The translations under genes and the position numbers were made by a program. The notes below the pieces were generated by a model. That model searched no databases, was not told the origin of the DNA, and saw only the letters and a list, made by a program, of their open reading frames with translations. A DNA stretch of 64,000 nucleotides from an uncultured Pirellulaceae bacterium (GTDB lineage Bacteria > Planctomycetota > Planctomycetia > Pirellulales > Pirellulaceae). Positions 8,194-17,778 of the stretch are shown here, in pieces. Each line of letters begins with the position of its first letter. Position 1 is the stretch's first letter. The stretch covers positions 78,400 to 142,399 of the forward strand of contig CALDHM010000008.1 of NCBI GenBank assembly GCA_937941455.1, written 5' to 3'.

Positions 8194-9657
8194 CTATCGC
8201 TCGCCATCGCCAACACCTGATTCACTGACGATTTCCCATTGGGATTCGGTGTCGATCTGAATTTGCTTCGACCCGTTGTACAAGGAAATGTTGCCGTTGA
8301 CACGAATCGTCTTGCCGATCAAGGAATCGGGGCTCGCATTCGGCGGAAGTGAGCTGCGGCCACCACGATTGAGGACCGCGGTGAAATTGCGCGAGTTACG
8401 AAAATCGATTTCGGAATTGAGGAGCCAGCGGTCCCCGCTCACTGCCCGAGCACCCCGGACTGCGAATTGGACTTGCACGGCTGCCCCTTCGTCGACGAGC
8501 AGGACCTCGGCAACGCTCAAAACCCCAGCGGGACGCGGCAGCGATGGCGGCCTCGCCGTTAACACATCGAGCGGGACACGGGTTTGCACCGCAATCTCCC
8601 CATCTTCGTGGCGAAGCTGCAATTTAATCAGCGGAACGGCTGAGGACCAATCGATTTCGACTGTTCCGAAGTGATTGCCATACGGAAGAGCCGCAACGCG
8701 AAATTGATTGGGCTCCACCTCGCGCCACCCCTGAGTCGCTTGGTTCAGTCCACTGGCGGTGATGTCATATAGCGGATAACCGACAGCCAACGGCTCCAAG
8801 GAAATTTCTCCCAGATGTCGATCGCCACTCAAGATCACCACACCACTGGCCGCCGTCCGTTGAATGAGCTCGAACAATCTCGATCGCTCTAATGGAAAAT
8901 TGTCCCACTTTTCGAACGGGTGCTCGCTGCTGACGACTTGAATACTCGAACCGATGATCCGGATCTCGGCGGGCAGGCGGAGTTGCTCTTCGAGCCATTT
9001 CCACTGGGCCTCCCCCAAGATCGTGGCATCCGGTTTGGTGTTCGGAACGTAGGGTAGCGCACGAAATCCTGGCAACGGTGCCGTCCCCTTTTCCAGTGGC
9101 GAGCGGAAAAATCGCGTGTCCAGCAGAATGATTTGCGTCCGTTTGCCCGGTGGTCCGAAAATCCGGGCTTGATAAACGCCCGCTTGTTTCCGAAGCGGTG
9201 AGTCGGCGGGCGTGCCGAAAAAGTCATGAAAAAGTTCGGCAGCCGGCCGCTTGTGTTCCCACTCGACGCCAGAATCGTTATTGCCATAGTCGTGATCGTC
9301 CCATACCGCCATGATCGGCGAACAGCTGCGCAGGCGAGCGAATCCGGGATCCTTCGCTAACGTCGCGTAGGCGTCCGCGATCCGCTGCGGCGTGGCCGGC
9401 TTCAACCTGCCATCAAGAATGTCGGCGTAGACATTGTCCCCCAAGAGCAAGGTAAGCTCGGGCTGGTAATCGGCGATCGTTTCCCAAATCGGGCAAGGAT
9501 CGGTTTGCTTCGCGCACGACCCGAAGGCGATTCGCGACAGGATCTGTAGGTCGTCTTGAGCTCGCGCGACACCGCTGTACGGCAGCCAAGCAAAAGCACT
9601 CACAATAGCCAAACTAAAATGTCTCAAGCCTCGTATTTTCAGGATTCGTTGGATCAT
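8194..9657 (-). CDS. PhoD-like secreted metallophosphatase with C-terminal OB-like domain
   Basis: 487 residues from the ATG at 9657, beginning with a signal peptide (hydrophobic run FSLAIVSAFAWLPYSGVARAQ). The PhoD-type core has IAFGSCA near residue 46, LLLGDNVYAD near 73, AVWDDHDYGNND near 119 and SGDRHLGE near 280, which are the usual metal-binding segments of the alkaline phosphatase D family. These enzymes release phosphate from phosphodiesters or monoesters outside the cytoplasm. After about residue 390 comes a separate domain (VQVQFAVRGARAV...LIGKTIRVNGNISLYNG) that resembles the product of the next gene downstream. Expressed with it as a likely two-gene unit. The actual substrate is unknown. 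The open frame extends 29 codons further upstream, but only the shorter form gives a clean signal peptide. Confidence 0.85.
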   Translation of the reverse strand: MIQRILKIRGLRHFSLAIVSAFAWLPYSGVARAQDDLQILSRIAFGSCAKQTDPCPIWETIADYQPELTLLLGDNVYADILDGRLKPATPQRIADAYATLAKDPGFARLRSCSPIMAVWDDHDYGNNDSGVEWEHKRPAAELFHDFFGTPADSPLRKQAGVYQARIFGPPGKRTQIILLDTRFFRSPLEKGTAPLPGFRALPYVPNTKPDATILGEAQWKWLEEQLRLPAEIRIIGSSIQVVSSEHPFEKWDNFPLERSRLFELIQRTAASGVVILSGDRHLGEISLEPLAVGYPLYDITASGLNQATQGWREVEPNQFRVAALPYGNHFGTVEIDWSSAVPLIKLQLRHEDGEIAVQTRVPLDVLTARPPSLPRPAGVLSVAEVLLVDEGAAVQVQFAVRGARAVSGDRWLLNSEIDFRNSRNFTAVLNRGGRSSLPPNASPDSLIGKTIRVNGNISLYNGSKQIQIDTESQWEIVSESGVGDGER

Positions 9658-9996
9658 TGTTTCGACCGTTTGTTTTGTCTTTTGTAACCCGTGGACTCTA
9701 CCAGAAAATCGACGGGCCCCGCCAGGGTAGCCAACGTCATTCATGGTAACGCCATTGTCTCACATCGGCCGCATGGCTGCCGAGATGCCGCAGCCGATTT
9801 CACACGTTCTTCATTGACTGTGCCGGATTTGGGAGGCGCGGCAAGCATGCCAGGTTTTGTCTCAATCCCCATTAGCCGGAACTCGTTCGAGACTGTCTAC
9901 CTTGTAATGGACCCGGCGAACGATTCCCTGCGGCTGACCGGTTGTCTGACTAAGCCTAGCCGACGACGTCGATCTGCAAAACGGCGAATCGCCCCG
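9658..9996. other. Intergenic region between spermidine-synthase-like and PhoD-like genes
   Basis: 339 bases between two minus-strand genes. It should contain the PhoD-like gene promoter. Open frames here on both strands lack ribosome sites and protein-like composition. No terminator hairpin with a T-run was seen. Confidence 0.4.
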
Positions 9997-12282
9997 TTAC
10001 TCCCCCGACCTCGACATGCCGAAACTCTGTCGCAAAAAATCGGGTAAGAAACGTTGCCACTGGCCTTGGGCTTGTCGATACCAGTCCCAATCCCACTCCC
10101 AGACCACCACGGGAGCCAATGGTGCGAAATCGTCGGTCCACAAGGCGGTGTGCCGTTCATCAGGCCACTTGTCGGCATCGTCGCGAATCGATTCCATTTC
10201 GGCGCTCTCGATGAATCGTGGATTGCTCGTCAGGAGTACCCAGGTACTGGAATCCATCCAGCGGTTGACGTTGACCACCGTCTGTTTGTCATAGTCGAAA
10301 ATCGAGCGGGAGCTGGGACGATCCTCGACGATATAAGCTTGCAAGCCTAATTCCTCGGCTATGCGGCGCACAACGTTCTCCAGTACTAGAAAACGATTCG
10401 ACGTGTGAATGGCGATGATTCCTTCGTCTCGAATTCGTTGGCGGTAGAGTTGCAGAGCTTCCAAGGTCAACAAGTGCATCGGAATCGAGTCGCTGGAAAA
10501 TGCATCAGCGATCAAGACATGGTAACGGGGCGCTTCCGAGTCTGCCGCCTCCCTCTCGAGTTGGATGCGGGCATCCCCCAAAGTTACCTTTGCCGTACCT
10601 TCGCAGTCGGTCAAATAGGAGAATTCCTCCCGAGCGATCGTTTCGACGGCGGGATTGATTTCGAAAAAGTGGATGGAGTCTCCTGGCCGCACCCAGACCG
10701 CGAGCGTTCCCGTCCCGAGCCCGATTGCTCCGATATGCAAGCCATCGTCGGCATCCTCGTCACCGCTGGCTTGAAAGTAGCGAATCGCTCGCCCCACTCC
10801 GCTGGTCGTTCCGTAATAACTCGTCGCCAGCTTGCGGAAAAAACTTTCGCGGACTTGAAAACCGTGTTTGATTTGACCATGAACCAGGCGGCGGACAACA
10901 TAATCTTGGTCCGATAGGTCCTCATTCACTTTGAGCAAGCCGTATTCATTGCGAACCATTTTTACCGTCGTGGTCTCTCCGGTCTCCTGGCGTGCGCGAA
11001 AGTACCCCTCGCCGACAAACAGAATCAGCCAGGCACCTGAAATCAGGCAAATGATGTACCCCCCCCACTGCCACCAACGGACGGGACGATAGCTGCGAAA
11101 GCTGCCAGGGCCGAACAGGCAACTGACACACACCAACACAACCGCGACCAAACTCAGCGGAAACTCGTCGAATTCAACGAATACTCGCGGCGCGATGATC
11201 GCGACGAAGATCCCCCCTAAAGCGCCGCCAATCGAAATCAATAGGTAATAAAAGGTCAAATGTTGATGAGCCGGTTTAAGGCGAGCCAATTCGCCGTGGC
11301 AGCACATCGACGAAAAAAAAAGGAGAGCTGCGTAAATGGCAATCTGCAAGGTCACCGGCACGTCGACGCCCGCCGCATAGACGAGGCTGGCCAAAAATCC
11401 GGTCGCGAATAAGCCCAACTGAAACACCGGACGAACATACCAGACTTCGCGGTCAAAACAGAGAATGAAAGTCAGCAAATACAAGGCGAGCGGCACGATC
11501 CACAAAAAGGGATGCGAGCCGATCTCTTGCGTCATTAAATTCGTGGTAGCCAGCAACTGCACCGAGGCCAAAAAGGGCAAGCCGACCCACAACAGCACCG
11601 TCAAAAACGATAGGCCAACTCCCTTGGTCGTCTCGGACTGTGAGCCCTTTTCGGTCGTCGCCGCGGGTACCTCTTGACCTGCGATTTTTGAAAATCGATA
11701 CCCCGACCAAACAACAAGACAGGCAAACACATAAAATGCGATCGACCACCAACTGTCTTGTTGATCCAACGTGAACTGTCGCTCGAAAAGGAACGGATAG
11801 CTGATCAGAGCGGCGAGCGAAGCGAAATTCGAAAGGGCGAACAACCGATATGGGGAACGCTGGGGATGCGTGATACTTTGCCATTTTTGAATGAGAGGTC
11901 CGGTCGTCGACAAAACAAAAAACGGCAAGGCGATCACGGCCGTCAGCAGGCCGAGAATTCGCCAGGTCGGCTCATTACCATCGACCGGCTTCCACTCATC
12001 CCCGGGGCGAATCGGCAAGACTAGCACGGCGGCCACGACCACTGCGAAATGCACAATCCATTGCCACCGCGGCGCAAGCCGTCTTGTGATCACATGCGAA
12101 TAAGCGTAACCGGCCACCAACACTACCTGGAAAAACAGCATGCAGGTGGTCCAGACCAAGGCAGCGCCTCCAAACCAGGGGAGAATGAAGCGTGCGACCA
12201 TCGGCTGCACTTGAAACAACAAAAACGCGCTCAAAAAAACCGTCAGAGCGTAAATTAACACGCTGCGAATCCTCGATTCCAA
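9997..12282 (-). CDS. Membrane-fused spermidine/spermine synthase-like protein
   Basis: 761 residues. About the first 430 residues hold a dozen or so hydrophobic segments in a transporter-like arrangement, starting with SVLIYALTVFLSAFLLFQVQPMVARFILPWFGGAALVW. The remaining C-terminal part is a Rossmann methyltransferase-fold domain of the spermidine synthase type. It shows GAIGLGTGTLAVW (nucleotide-binding turn), FFEINPAVETIARE, a TLGDARIQLE segment and LIADAFSSDSIPMHLLT. Such fusions are common in bacteria with large genomes; they are rarely shown to make polyamines, and the name reflects homology only. It is an isolated minus-strand gene, with 339 bases to the next gene. What moves through the membrane half, if anything, is unknown. 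Confidence 0.85.
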   Translation of the reverse strand: MESRIRSVLIYALTVFLSAFLLFQVQPMVARFILPWFGGAALVWTTCMLFFQVVLVAGYAYSHVITRRLAPRWQWIVHFAVVVAAVLVLPIRPGDEWKPVDGNEPTWRILGLLTAVIALPFFVLSTTGPLIQKWQSITHPQRSPYRLFALSNFASLAALISYPFLFERQFTLDQQDSWWSIAFYVFACLVVWSGYRFSKIAGQEVPAATTEKGSQSETTKGVGLSFLTVLLWVGLPFLASVQLLATTNLMTQEIGSHPFLWIVPLALYLLTFILCFDREVWYVRPVFQLGLFATGFLASLVYAAGVDVPVTLQIAIYAALLFFSSMCCHGELARLKPAHQHLTFYYLLISIGGALGGIFVAIIAPRVFVEFDEFPLSLVAVVLVCVSCLFGPGSFRSYRPVRWWQWGGYIICLISGAWLILFVGEGYFRARQETGETTTVKMVRNEYGLLKVNEDLSDQDYVVRRLVHGQIKHGFQVRESFFRKLATSYYGTTSGVGRAIRYFQASGDEDADDGLHIGAIGLGTGTLAVWVRPGDSIHFFEINPAVETIAREEFSYLTDCEGTAKVTLGDARIQLEREAADSEAPRYHVLIADAFSSDSIPMHLLTLEALQLYRQRIRDEGIIAIHTSNRFLVLENVVRRIAEELGLQAYIVEDRPSSRSIFDYDKQTVVNVNRWMDSSTWVLLTSNPRFIESAEMESIRDDADKWPDERHTALWTDDFAPLAPVVVWEWDWDWYRQAQGQWQRFLPDFLRQSFGMSRSGE

Positions 12283-12829
12283 GTGACGTTGCCGGGCTGC
12301 TCCAGCACGAACTCCTCTAAGCCGTGTCCCACGTCACACCTTCGATACGGGTTAACGCCCAAGCGTTTTGCCAGCAGAGTCTCTCGCCTGACCCACTTCG
12401 TATTTTAGCCCGTAAGACAAAGCGAATGTTGCCAGTTGACGCAACCAGTCGAACATCAGGGGATTTCGTCTCGCAATCGATCATGCTTTCCAGTACCGGG
12501 CCTCATGTGGGAGTCCTCTGTCGCGACGATAGCGACTGCTTCTGGCTCCCTCACTAAGGACTCTTGCTCGTTTTCCGCCGACTTCCGCCCCAACACCCGC
12601 TGCTACGCGGTGGCGATCCAACGGCAAACAAGTGAACCGCCACATGCCCTGCGCAGTTGCAGGTCACATCCATGGATATTGTTCTCGTGCGGCAATTCTT
12701 CGAGTGCCGCCGTCCAAGTCGACAAAGCTGAAGACTGCACCAGCGCAAAAAAAAATGGCCCTCGAAAGGGCCACTTCATGGGTTGCAGAATCCAAGCTTA
12801 GAGCGTCGCTTGCGGCGCATAACAAAACA
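12283..12829. other. Intergenic region with terminator
   Basis: About 550 bases without a supported gene. The only clear element is the terminator at 12746-12773. Open frames of about 120 codons on the plus strand have no ribosome site and read as unlikely protein. Confidence 0.45.
12746..12773 (-). terminator. Terminator of the small acidic protein gene
   Basis: Minus strand: TGGCCCTTTCGAGGGCCA followed by nine Ts. Perfect stem of about seven pairs with a short loop, 57 bases beyond the stop codon of the gene at 12830-13066. Confidence 0.85.
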
Positions 12830-13066
12830 CTATTCGCGGGGCCGAACGGCACCGGTCAACCCGCTGTAGTCCGCCCGGTCGTTGACATGCCACAGGGGCA
12901 TTCCCAACTCGACACGGCGGCGCAGGACCTCGATCTTTTCTTCGGAACCAGCAGGAGCGTCGGTCGGCTCGAAGTCGGGAGTCGGCTCCGGAAAGAAATC
13001 CTCATCGTGGCCGAACTTCAAGATTGCTTCGAAAACGTTGTTGATTTTTTTGTTCGCGTTGCTCAT
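12830..13066 (-). CDS. Small acidic protein of unknown function
   Basis: 78 residues from the ATG at 13066 (MSNANKKINNVFEAILKFG). The middle is acidic and proline-rich (DEDFFPEPTPDFEPTDAP). It ends with a segment EEKIEVLRRRVELGMPLWHVNDRADY that looks helical and conserved in style. No signal peptide, membrane segment or cysteines. I do not recognise a family. A strong terminator downstream and a natural composition support a real gene; the open frame starts 12 codons earlier, but that extension (MHIFVFYDLDLP) has no ribosome site. No strong Shine-Dalgarno is seen at either start. Monocistronic. Confidence 0.7.
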   Translation of the reverse strand: MSNANKKINNVFEAILKFGHDEDFFPEPTPDFEPTDAPAGSEEKIEVLRRRVELGMPLWHVNDRADYSGLTGAVRPRE

Positions 13067-13425
13067 CGGTAAATCCAAATCGTAAAAAACAAAAATATGC
13101 ACTTCGCTCGCTCGGGCAGCGTTGCCCGCATTAGCGTTACAACTGAATTGAAAGGGCTGAACTTCAGATTGAGATTGCCGACTTCCTCAGCCGGCATCCT
13201 CGCGGTCTTTGCGAGAAAGGAGAAATCCTTTCGATATCCTGCAGAATCAACAAAGGGAAGTTACCGCTCTGTGAAGCTGACGCACACTCGCCGTTTCGAA
13301 CAGTTGGACATCCTTGATCCGATCAAGAGTGGAGAGTGCTTTTTCGCTCGACGACCGAGCCATTATTGACGTGTCGAGTATAAAGTCAACATTTTTTCCT
13401 CATGATTTTTTCATCATTAGCGGGT

Positions 13426-13564
13426 ACTGTGGCATTGGCGAAGTGTCTTGGCGGTTGGGAAAAGTCGATCGATTGGCTAATCTGTTCTGCCACGCCACAG
13501 TCTTGACGCTAAGGGATTTGGAATCACCACTAATCCAAACCTCGGCAAGTCGTTTGGATTTTTG
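13426..13564 (+). ncRNA. Candidate structured RNA ending in a terminator
   Basis: ACTGTGGC at 13426-13433 pairs perfectly with GCCACAGT at 13494-13501, closing a domain of about 76 bases. Thirty bases later AATCCAAAC/GTTTGGATT (13532-13540/13552-13560) forms a 9-bp hairpin running into five Ts, as at the end of a plus-strand transcript. A TATAAA lies at 13379-13384, but no matching -35 is convincing. No homology to a known RNA class was recognised. Confidence 0.3.
13552..13564 (+). terminator. Right arm and T-run of a plus-strand terminator
   Basis: Right arm of the AATCCAAAC/GTTTGGATT hairpin, followed by TTTT. The left arm is at 13532-13540. No protein gene on the plus strand precedes it, so it probably ends a non-coding transcript. 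Confidence 0.45.
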
Positions 13565-13912
13565 CTTTCGTGCTGCGACGTGTTGTCACAATCTGCTGGC
13601 TCGCCGCAAAACTCTTGGACAACCTGGGATACTCGATCGGTTCGATCGTGCTGGATCATGCGTCTCGTCTTCCTTTCGTTACCCGCCTCGAAGGTTTACG
13701 TACACAAATTTTAAGCGAAGCTCTTTCCGACCGGTGGACCCCCGCCGTGCCGTGTTCGCGGTGGCCACCAGCATTCCCTAAAAGCTAGGATCGACCGGCC
13801 TGGGAAGCTCCGATGCGATTCCGCACAGCGTCGGTCATTCGCGGCGGTGATCCAGCGAACGCGCTGGCGACCATCACGGTTTGGGCTAGAATGTTTGAGT
13901 TGAGATCAGCTT

Positions 13913-16435
13913 ATGGAGCAGCGACGTATCAAATCGAAACAAGCAAACCAAACGCAGCCACGCCTCCGGTCTCTGGCGCGGTGGCATGCCCTCGGACTGG
14001 CCATGGCGATTCTTGCTGCGGCAGCGCTAGGATATTGGCTTGTCGCTGCGACCTCGAGCGAAGTCGTTGCCACCGCCGCTACTTACGTCGGCAAGCAAAC
14101 CTGCGCGGAATGCCACCGCGAGCAGGCGGAGGCCTTCCAGAACTCTCATCATGATCTGGCGATGAATCCAGCCACTCCGGCTACGGTATTGGCCCAGTTC
14201 GATGGCTCGACGCTTGAGCACTACGGGGTTACATCTCGGATGTACATGGACGGAACGCGATATATGGTGCAAACGGAGGGACCCGACGGGACGATTCAGG
14301 ACTTCGAAGTGAAGTATGTTTTCGGCGTTTCGCCCCTCCAGCAATACTTGGTGGAACTCCAGCCAAGTCCAACCGACCGCCAGCCACATTCGTCCGACCG
14401 CCAGACTCCCCTGGGCCGCTTTCAGGTGCTGCGGGAAAGCTGGGATACAGTGAACAAGCGTTGGTTTTATTTGATGCCTCCCGATGTTGATAGTCGTTTA
14501 GAGCCTGGCGATCCCTTGCACTGGACTGGGCTCTATCAATCGTGGAATACATTTTGCGCGAGTTGTCATAGCACGTACCTGCAAAAAAACTTTGATGCGG
14601 CAAAGGCGACATTCAAGACGACGTTTGCCGAGATCGACGTGAGCTGCGAGGCTTGCCACGGGCCAGGCAGCAACCACGTCGCGTGGGCTCGTTCCCCTTG
14701 GGCCGCTTGGCGAAGCCCCCCCCAACACGGACTAAACCAACTGAAAAACAACGATCCTATCAAACAAATCGAGACATGCGCGCCGTGCCACTCGCGGCGG
14801 GCCGAATTGCACTTGAGCTGGACACCGGGCGACCCCTTGGATCGCCACTTTTCATTGCAGTTGATCGAGTTTCCCATTTACGAACGCGACGGTCAGATTC
14901 GCGATGAAAATTACGAGTACGGATCATTCATCCAAAGCAAAATGCACGCCGCTGGAATTCGCTGCACCGATTGCCACGATCCGCATTCATTGCGGCTCAA
15001 ACATCCCGCGAATCAGCTTTGCACCAATTGCCATCAACATCCGGCCGCCAAGTACGACACCGCGGACCACCACCATCACGCGCCGGGAACCCCCGGCTCC
15101 TATTGCGTTGACTGTCATATGCCGGAGACGATTTACATGGAGGTCGATCCGCGCCGAGACCACAGCCTGCGGGCTCCGCGACCTGACTTGTCCGTCATGT
15201 TCGGAACGCCCAACGCCTGTACGGGCTGCCATTTGAACCCGAGCAAACTGCCCGAAGACCAACGTCCCGAACTACGGCAATATCTCGATTGGCGAATCGC
15301 GGCCGAACGCGGCAACGCAGTCGTCGCTGCAGAACTAAGGCGGACCGACGAGGCCATGGCGGCGGCCTTCAACCGTTGGTATGGCGAGGAACCTCATGCC
15401 GCTCGAACCGAGTATTACCACGACTTGGCTGCCGTACTGTCGACCCGAGAGGGAAAGTCCGAAGTCGCCGGCCCGCTGGTACGCAATTTGGCCGTGCCGA
15501 CGATGATCCGTGCCTCGGCCTTGTTGAACCTTGCTCGCGAGAGCGACGAAGAATCGCTACGTCTGGCGAGATCGGCCTTGAGAAGCGGCGATTCCCACTT
15601 GATTCGCGGGGCGATTCCCAGAATCGAGGGAGAGTTGCAGCGTCGGCAAGACGACATCGATTCGTCTTACGTCGAATTACTGACTGAGGTTGCCGAGTTG
15701 CTGAATCACGAGTCGCTCGTAGTGCGAATCGAGGCGACGCGAACGCTGATCGGTTTGCCTCGACCGATTCGCGAGCGCAGCCGCTTGCCCGCTTTCTCGC
15801 AACGCTGGTCCGCCGCCATCAAGGAATGGCGGCAGGTGCTTGCTGGCCAAGGAGACTGGCCGCAGAACCATGTTCTGCTCGGCGATATTTTCGCCGACGA
15901 AGGTCGCTTTGAGGAGGCAATCCAGGCTTATGAAACGGCGATTCGGATCGGACCCACTTGGGTCGGTGCCCGCACGAACCTCGCCAGCTTGCTCGACGAC
16001 CGCCTTGCGGAAAAATCGAATCGGCTGCAAGTTGATCGCAATCTTTCAGCGGCCGACCGCGAACGCTTGCTCGCCGATGCCGAGCGATTGCAACAACGCA
16101 TCACCGAGCTGCGCGAATCCGAATATCAATTGCTGGCAACTGAGATCGCTCGCAGCGGTCAGGAACCGTCAGCCGGCGGGCTTCATTATCGATTTGCCAT
16201 GAGTTGTTATTTACGGGGCGAAAAGGACAAGTGCGAGCATCATCTTCTCAAGTCCCACCGCTTGCAGCCGGACGATCCTGCGCCGTTGCTCGGACTCATT
16301 GCCTACTACCGCGACACCGATCAACTGAATCGAGCCATCGAATTCGCCGAAAAACTGGCGGCACTCGACCCGCGCGACCGCCGCTACGCTCAAATTCTCG
16401 CCGGACTGCGTTCTCATCGACCGCCGCAAGATTGA
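13913..16435 (+). CDS. Octahaem cytochrome c with C-terminal TPR region
   Basis: 840 residues. A membrane anchor or uncleaved signal spans about residues 27-46. Eight CxxCH haem-binding motifs follow: CAECH (64), CASCH (~215), CEACH (~245), CAPCH (~287), CTDCH (~352), CTNCH (~370), CVDCH (~398) and CTGCH (~435). After residue 450 there are no more haem sites; helical, HEAT/TPR-like sequence runs to the end, with clear TPR signatures (GRFEEAIQAYETAIRIGPTWVGARTNLASL and a final DQLNRAIEFAEKLAALDP). The layout suggests a periplasmic electron-transfer protein tethered to the membrane with a protein-interaction tail. Electron partner and substrate are unknown; no oxidoreductase gene is adjacent. 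The start is the ATG at 13913; upstream lies a TGGGCTAGAAT -10-like box. Confidence 0.85.
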   Translation: MEQRRIKSKQANQTQPRLRSLARWHALGLAMAILAAAALGYWLVAATSSEVVATAATYVGKQTCAECHREQAEAFQNSHHDLAMNPATPATVLAQFDGSTLEHYGVTSRMYMDGTRYMVQTEGPDGTIQDFEVKYVFGVSPLQQYLVELQPSPTDRQPHSSDRQTPLGRFQVLRESWDTVNKRWFYLMPPDVDSRLEPGDPLHWTGLYQSWNTFCASCHSTYLQKNFDAAKATFKTTFAEIDVSCEACHGPGSNHVAWARSPWAAWRSPPQHGLNQLKNNDPIKQIETCAPCHSRRAELHLSWTPGDPLDRHFSLQLIEFPIYERDGQIRDENYEYGSFIQSKMHAAGIRCTDCHDPHSLRLKHPANQLCTNCHQHPAAKYDTADHHHHAPGTPGSYCVDCHMPETIYMEVDPRRDHSLRAPRPDLSVMFGTPNACTGCHLNPSKLPEDQRPELRQYLDWRIAAERGNAVVAAELRRTDEAMAAAFNRWYGEEPHAARTEYYHDLAAVLSTREGKSEVAGPLVRNLAVPTMIRASALLNLARESDEESLRLARSALRSGDSHLIRGAIPRIEGELQRRQDDIDSSYVELLTEVAELLNHESLVVRIEATRTLIGLPRPIRERSRLPAFSQRWSAAIKEWRQVLAGQGDWPQNHVLLGDIFADEGRFEEAIQAYETAIRIGPTWVGARTNLASLLDDRLAEKSNRLQVDRNLSAADRERLLADAERLQQRITELRESEYQLLATEIARSGQEPSAGGLHYRFAMSCYLRGEKDKCEHHLLKSHRLQPDDPAPLLGLIAYYRDTDQLNRAIEFAEKLAALDPRDRRYAQILAGLRSHRPPQD

Positions 16436-16629
16436 GACTCAGTCTGAGTGTGACACAACCGCCGCTACACGGTTACCTTGCCCTTCACGATCAATCGATT
16501 CACCATTTTTTCGTCGCTACCGAATCGACGGTCCGGAGTCTCGAGGCGGCATATTCATGCGCATTGATGGCTGCCGTTTTTTTAGCTGCCGCCACCAATC
16601 GCTCATTCAACAAGCCGCCACATTTGCGT

Positions 16630-17597
16630 TTACTCCGGCCACAAAATGAAGAGGTAGCCGCCATTCAAAAGAAGTAGCAACGTTCCTTCGATTCGATGAA
16701 GGAGACGCCCTGTGAAGAGCAATGGGAGAAGCAAGGCCGAAAATTGAACCATGGTGACACTCTCAAACCAGGAAACTCCTGGTGCGCTGAAAGGTGATAC
16801 CAGCGAGGCGACACCGAGGATTCCCAAAACGTTGAAAACACTCGAGCCAATCATGTTTCCAAGGGCAATATCGAGTTTTTTCTCAAGGCGGCCACGACGG
16901 AGGTAGCGAGTTCCGGCATGTTGGTTCCTGATGCGATTATGTTCAAGCCGATCCCTGCCTCGCTGACGCCAAATTCCTTGGCCAGTGAAACTGATCTGTT
17001 AACCAAGATTTGGGCCCCGACGATCAGGATTCCGAAACCTCCCAAAACGTAGGCAAAATCGAGACCCCGTGTTTTGACACTCGGGCGATAAGTGGCTCGC
17101 CCGTTCCCTGTAGTGCGTCGGGACTTTTTGTATCAAGTGTCGCGATTGATTCGCGACGTGCCATGACGACATTCGCCACGGTATAGGCAACGATGCCCAG
17201 AAATAGGACGAAGCCTTCGAAACGGGACAACAAACCGTCACGTAAAAATACCAGAAGGAGCCCTCCGACCGCCAAGGCGATTGGCCCATCGAATTTAATG
17301 ATTTGATGTTGCACGGATATGGGACAGATCAGAGCCGTCAATCCCAAGATGATTCCAATGTTGAACGAATTTGAGCCGGTGACATTGTCAACCGAGATGT
17401 CCCCTTGCTGAGCGAGCGCAGATTTGAGACTAACGACTAACTCCGGGGAACTCGTGCCAAACGCCACGATGGTCAGGCCGACGAGTGGGGGGCTGAGTTC
17501 TGCTCTCAAAGCTACGGATGCCTCCCCGCACGAGACACTCCGCACCGACAAAGAGCACAAGGAGTGCAAGCAAGATAAAAATGATGGAGGTGACCAC
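16630..17597 (-). pseudogene. Calcium/cation antiporter (CaCA family) with three frameshifts
   Basis: Three pieces in different frames add up to one membrane exchanger. Piece 1 (from a GTG at 17597) reads SIIFILLALLVLFVGAECLVRGG. After a shift near 17520-17527 the next piece continues ASVALRAELSPPLVGLTIVAFGTSSPELVVSL and GDISVDNVTGSNSFNIGIILG, the alpha-1 signature. After a second shift near 17055-17058 comes GGFGILIVGAQILVNRSVSLAKEFGVSEAGIGLNIIASGTNMPEL, the alpha-2 repeat. After a third at a six-T run (16876-16881) it reads ALGNMIGSSVFNVLGILG to the stop at 16630. Intact members exchange Ca2+ or other cations for Na+ or H+. With all three shifts at short base runs, it is either a decayed gene or a spot of poor sequence quality. 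Confidence 0.8.
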
Positions 17598-17778
17598 GGT
17601 TGAATCACCGTCGTGAAGAAATTCCAGATCACTGGGTCAGCGTGGTAACCTTTTTCTGATTGCGTGTCTACCGCTTGCCAATCTCGTAAGTTTCAACCGT
17701 GTTAGTCCGCGTGGCAACGATAATCCGCGAAGATTCAGGCATCCTGGCCCAGTTTTCGCCTAAACGTCCATGACTCGA

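Larger units (their letters stand above)
13067..13912. other. Long intergenic region with candidate RNA
   Basis: About 850 bases with no convincing protein gene; a 155-codon frame at 13314-13781 has no start context and poor composition. It contains two nested hairpins (13426-13501 and 13532-13560), described separately. Just before the cytochrome gene, a TGGGCTAGAAT segment (13881-13891) could be an extended -10 promoter. Confidence 0.4.

Noticed and set aside
13314..13781. 155-codon plus-strand open frame in the long gap
   Set aside because: No ribosome site, poor composition, and it runs through the hairpin pair that looks like an RNA element.
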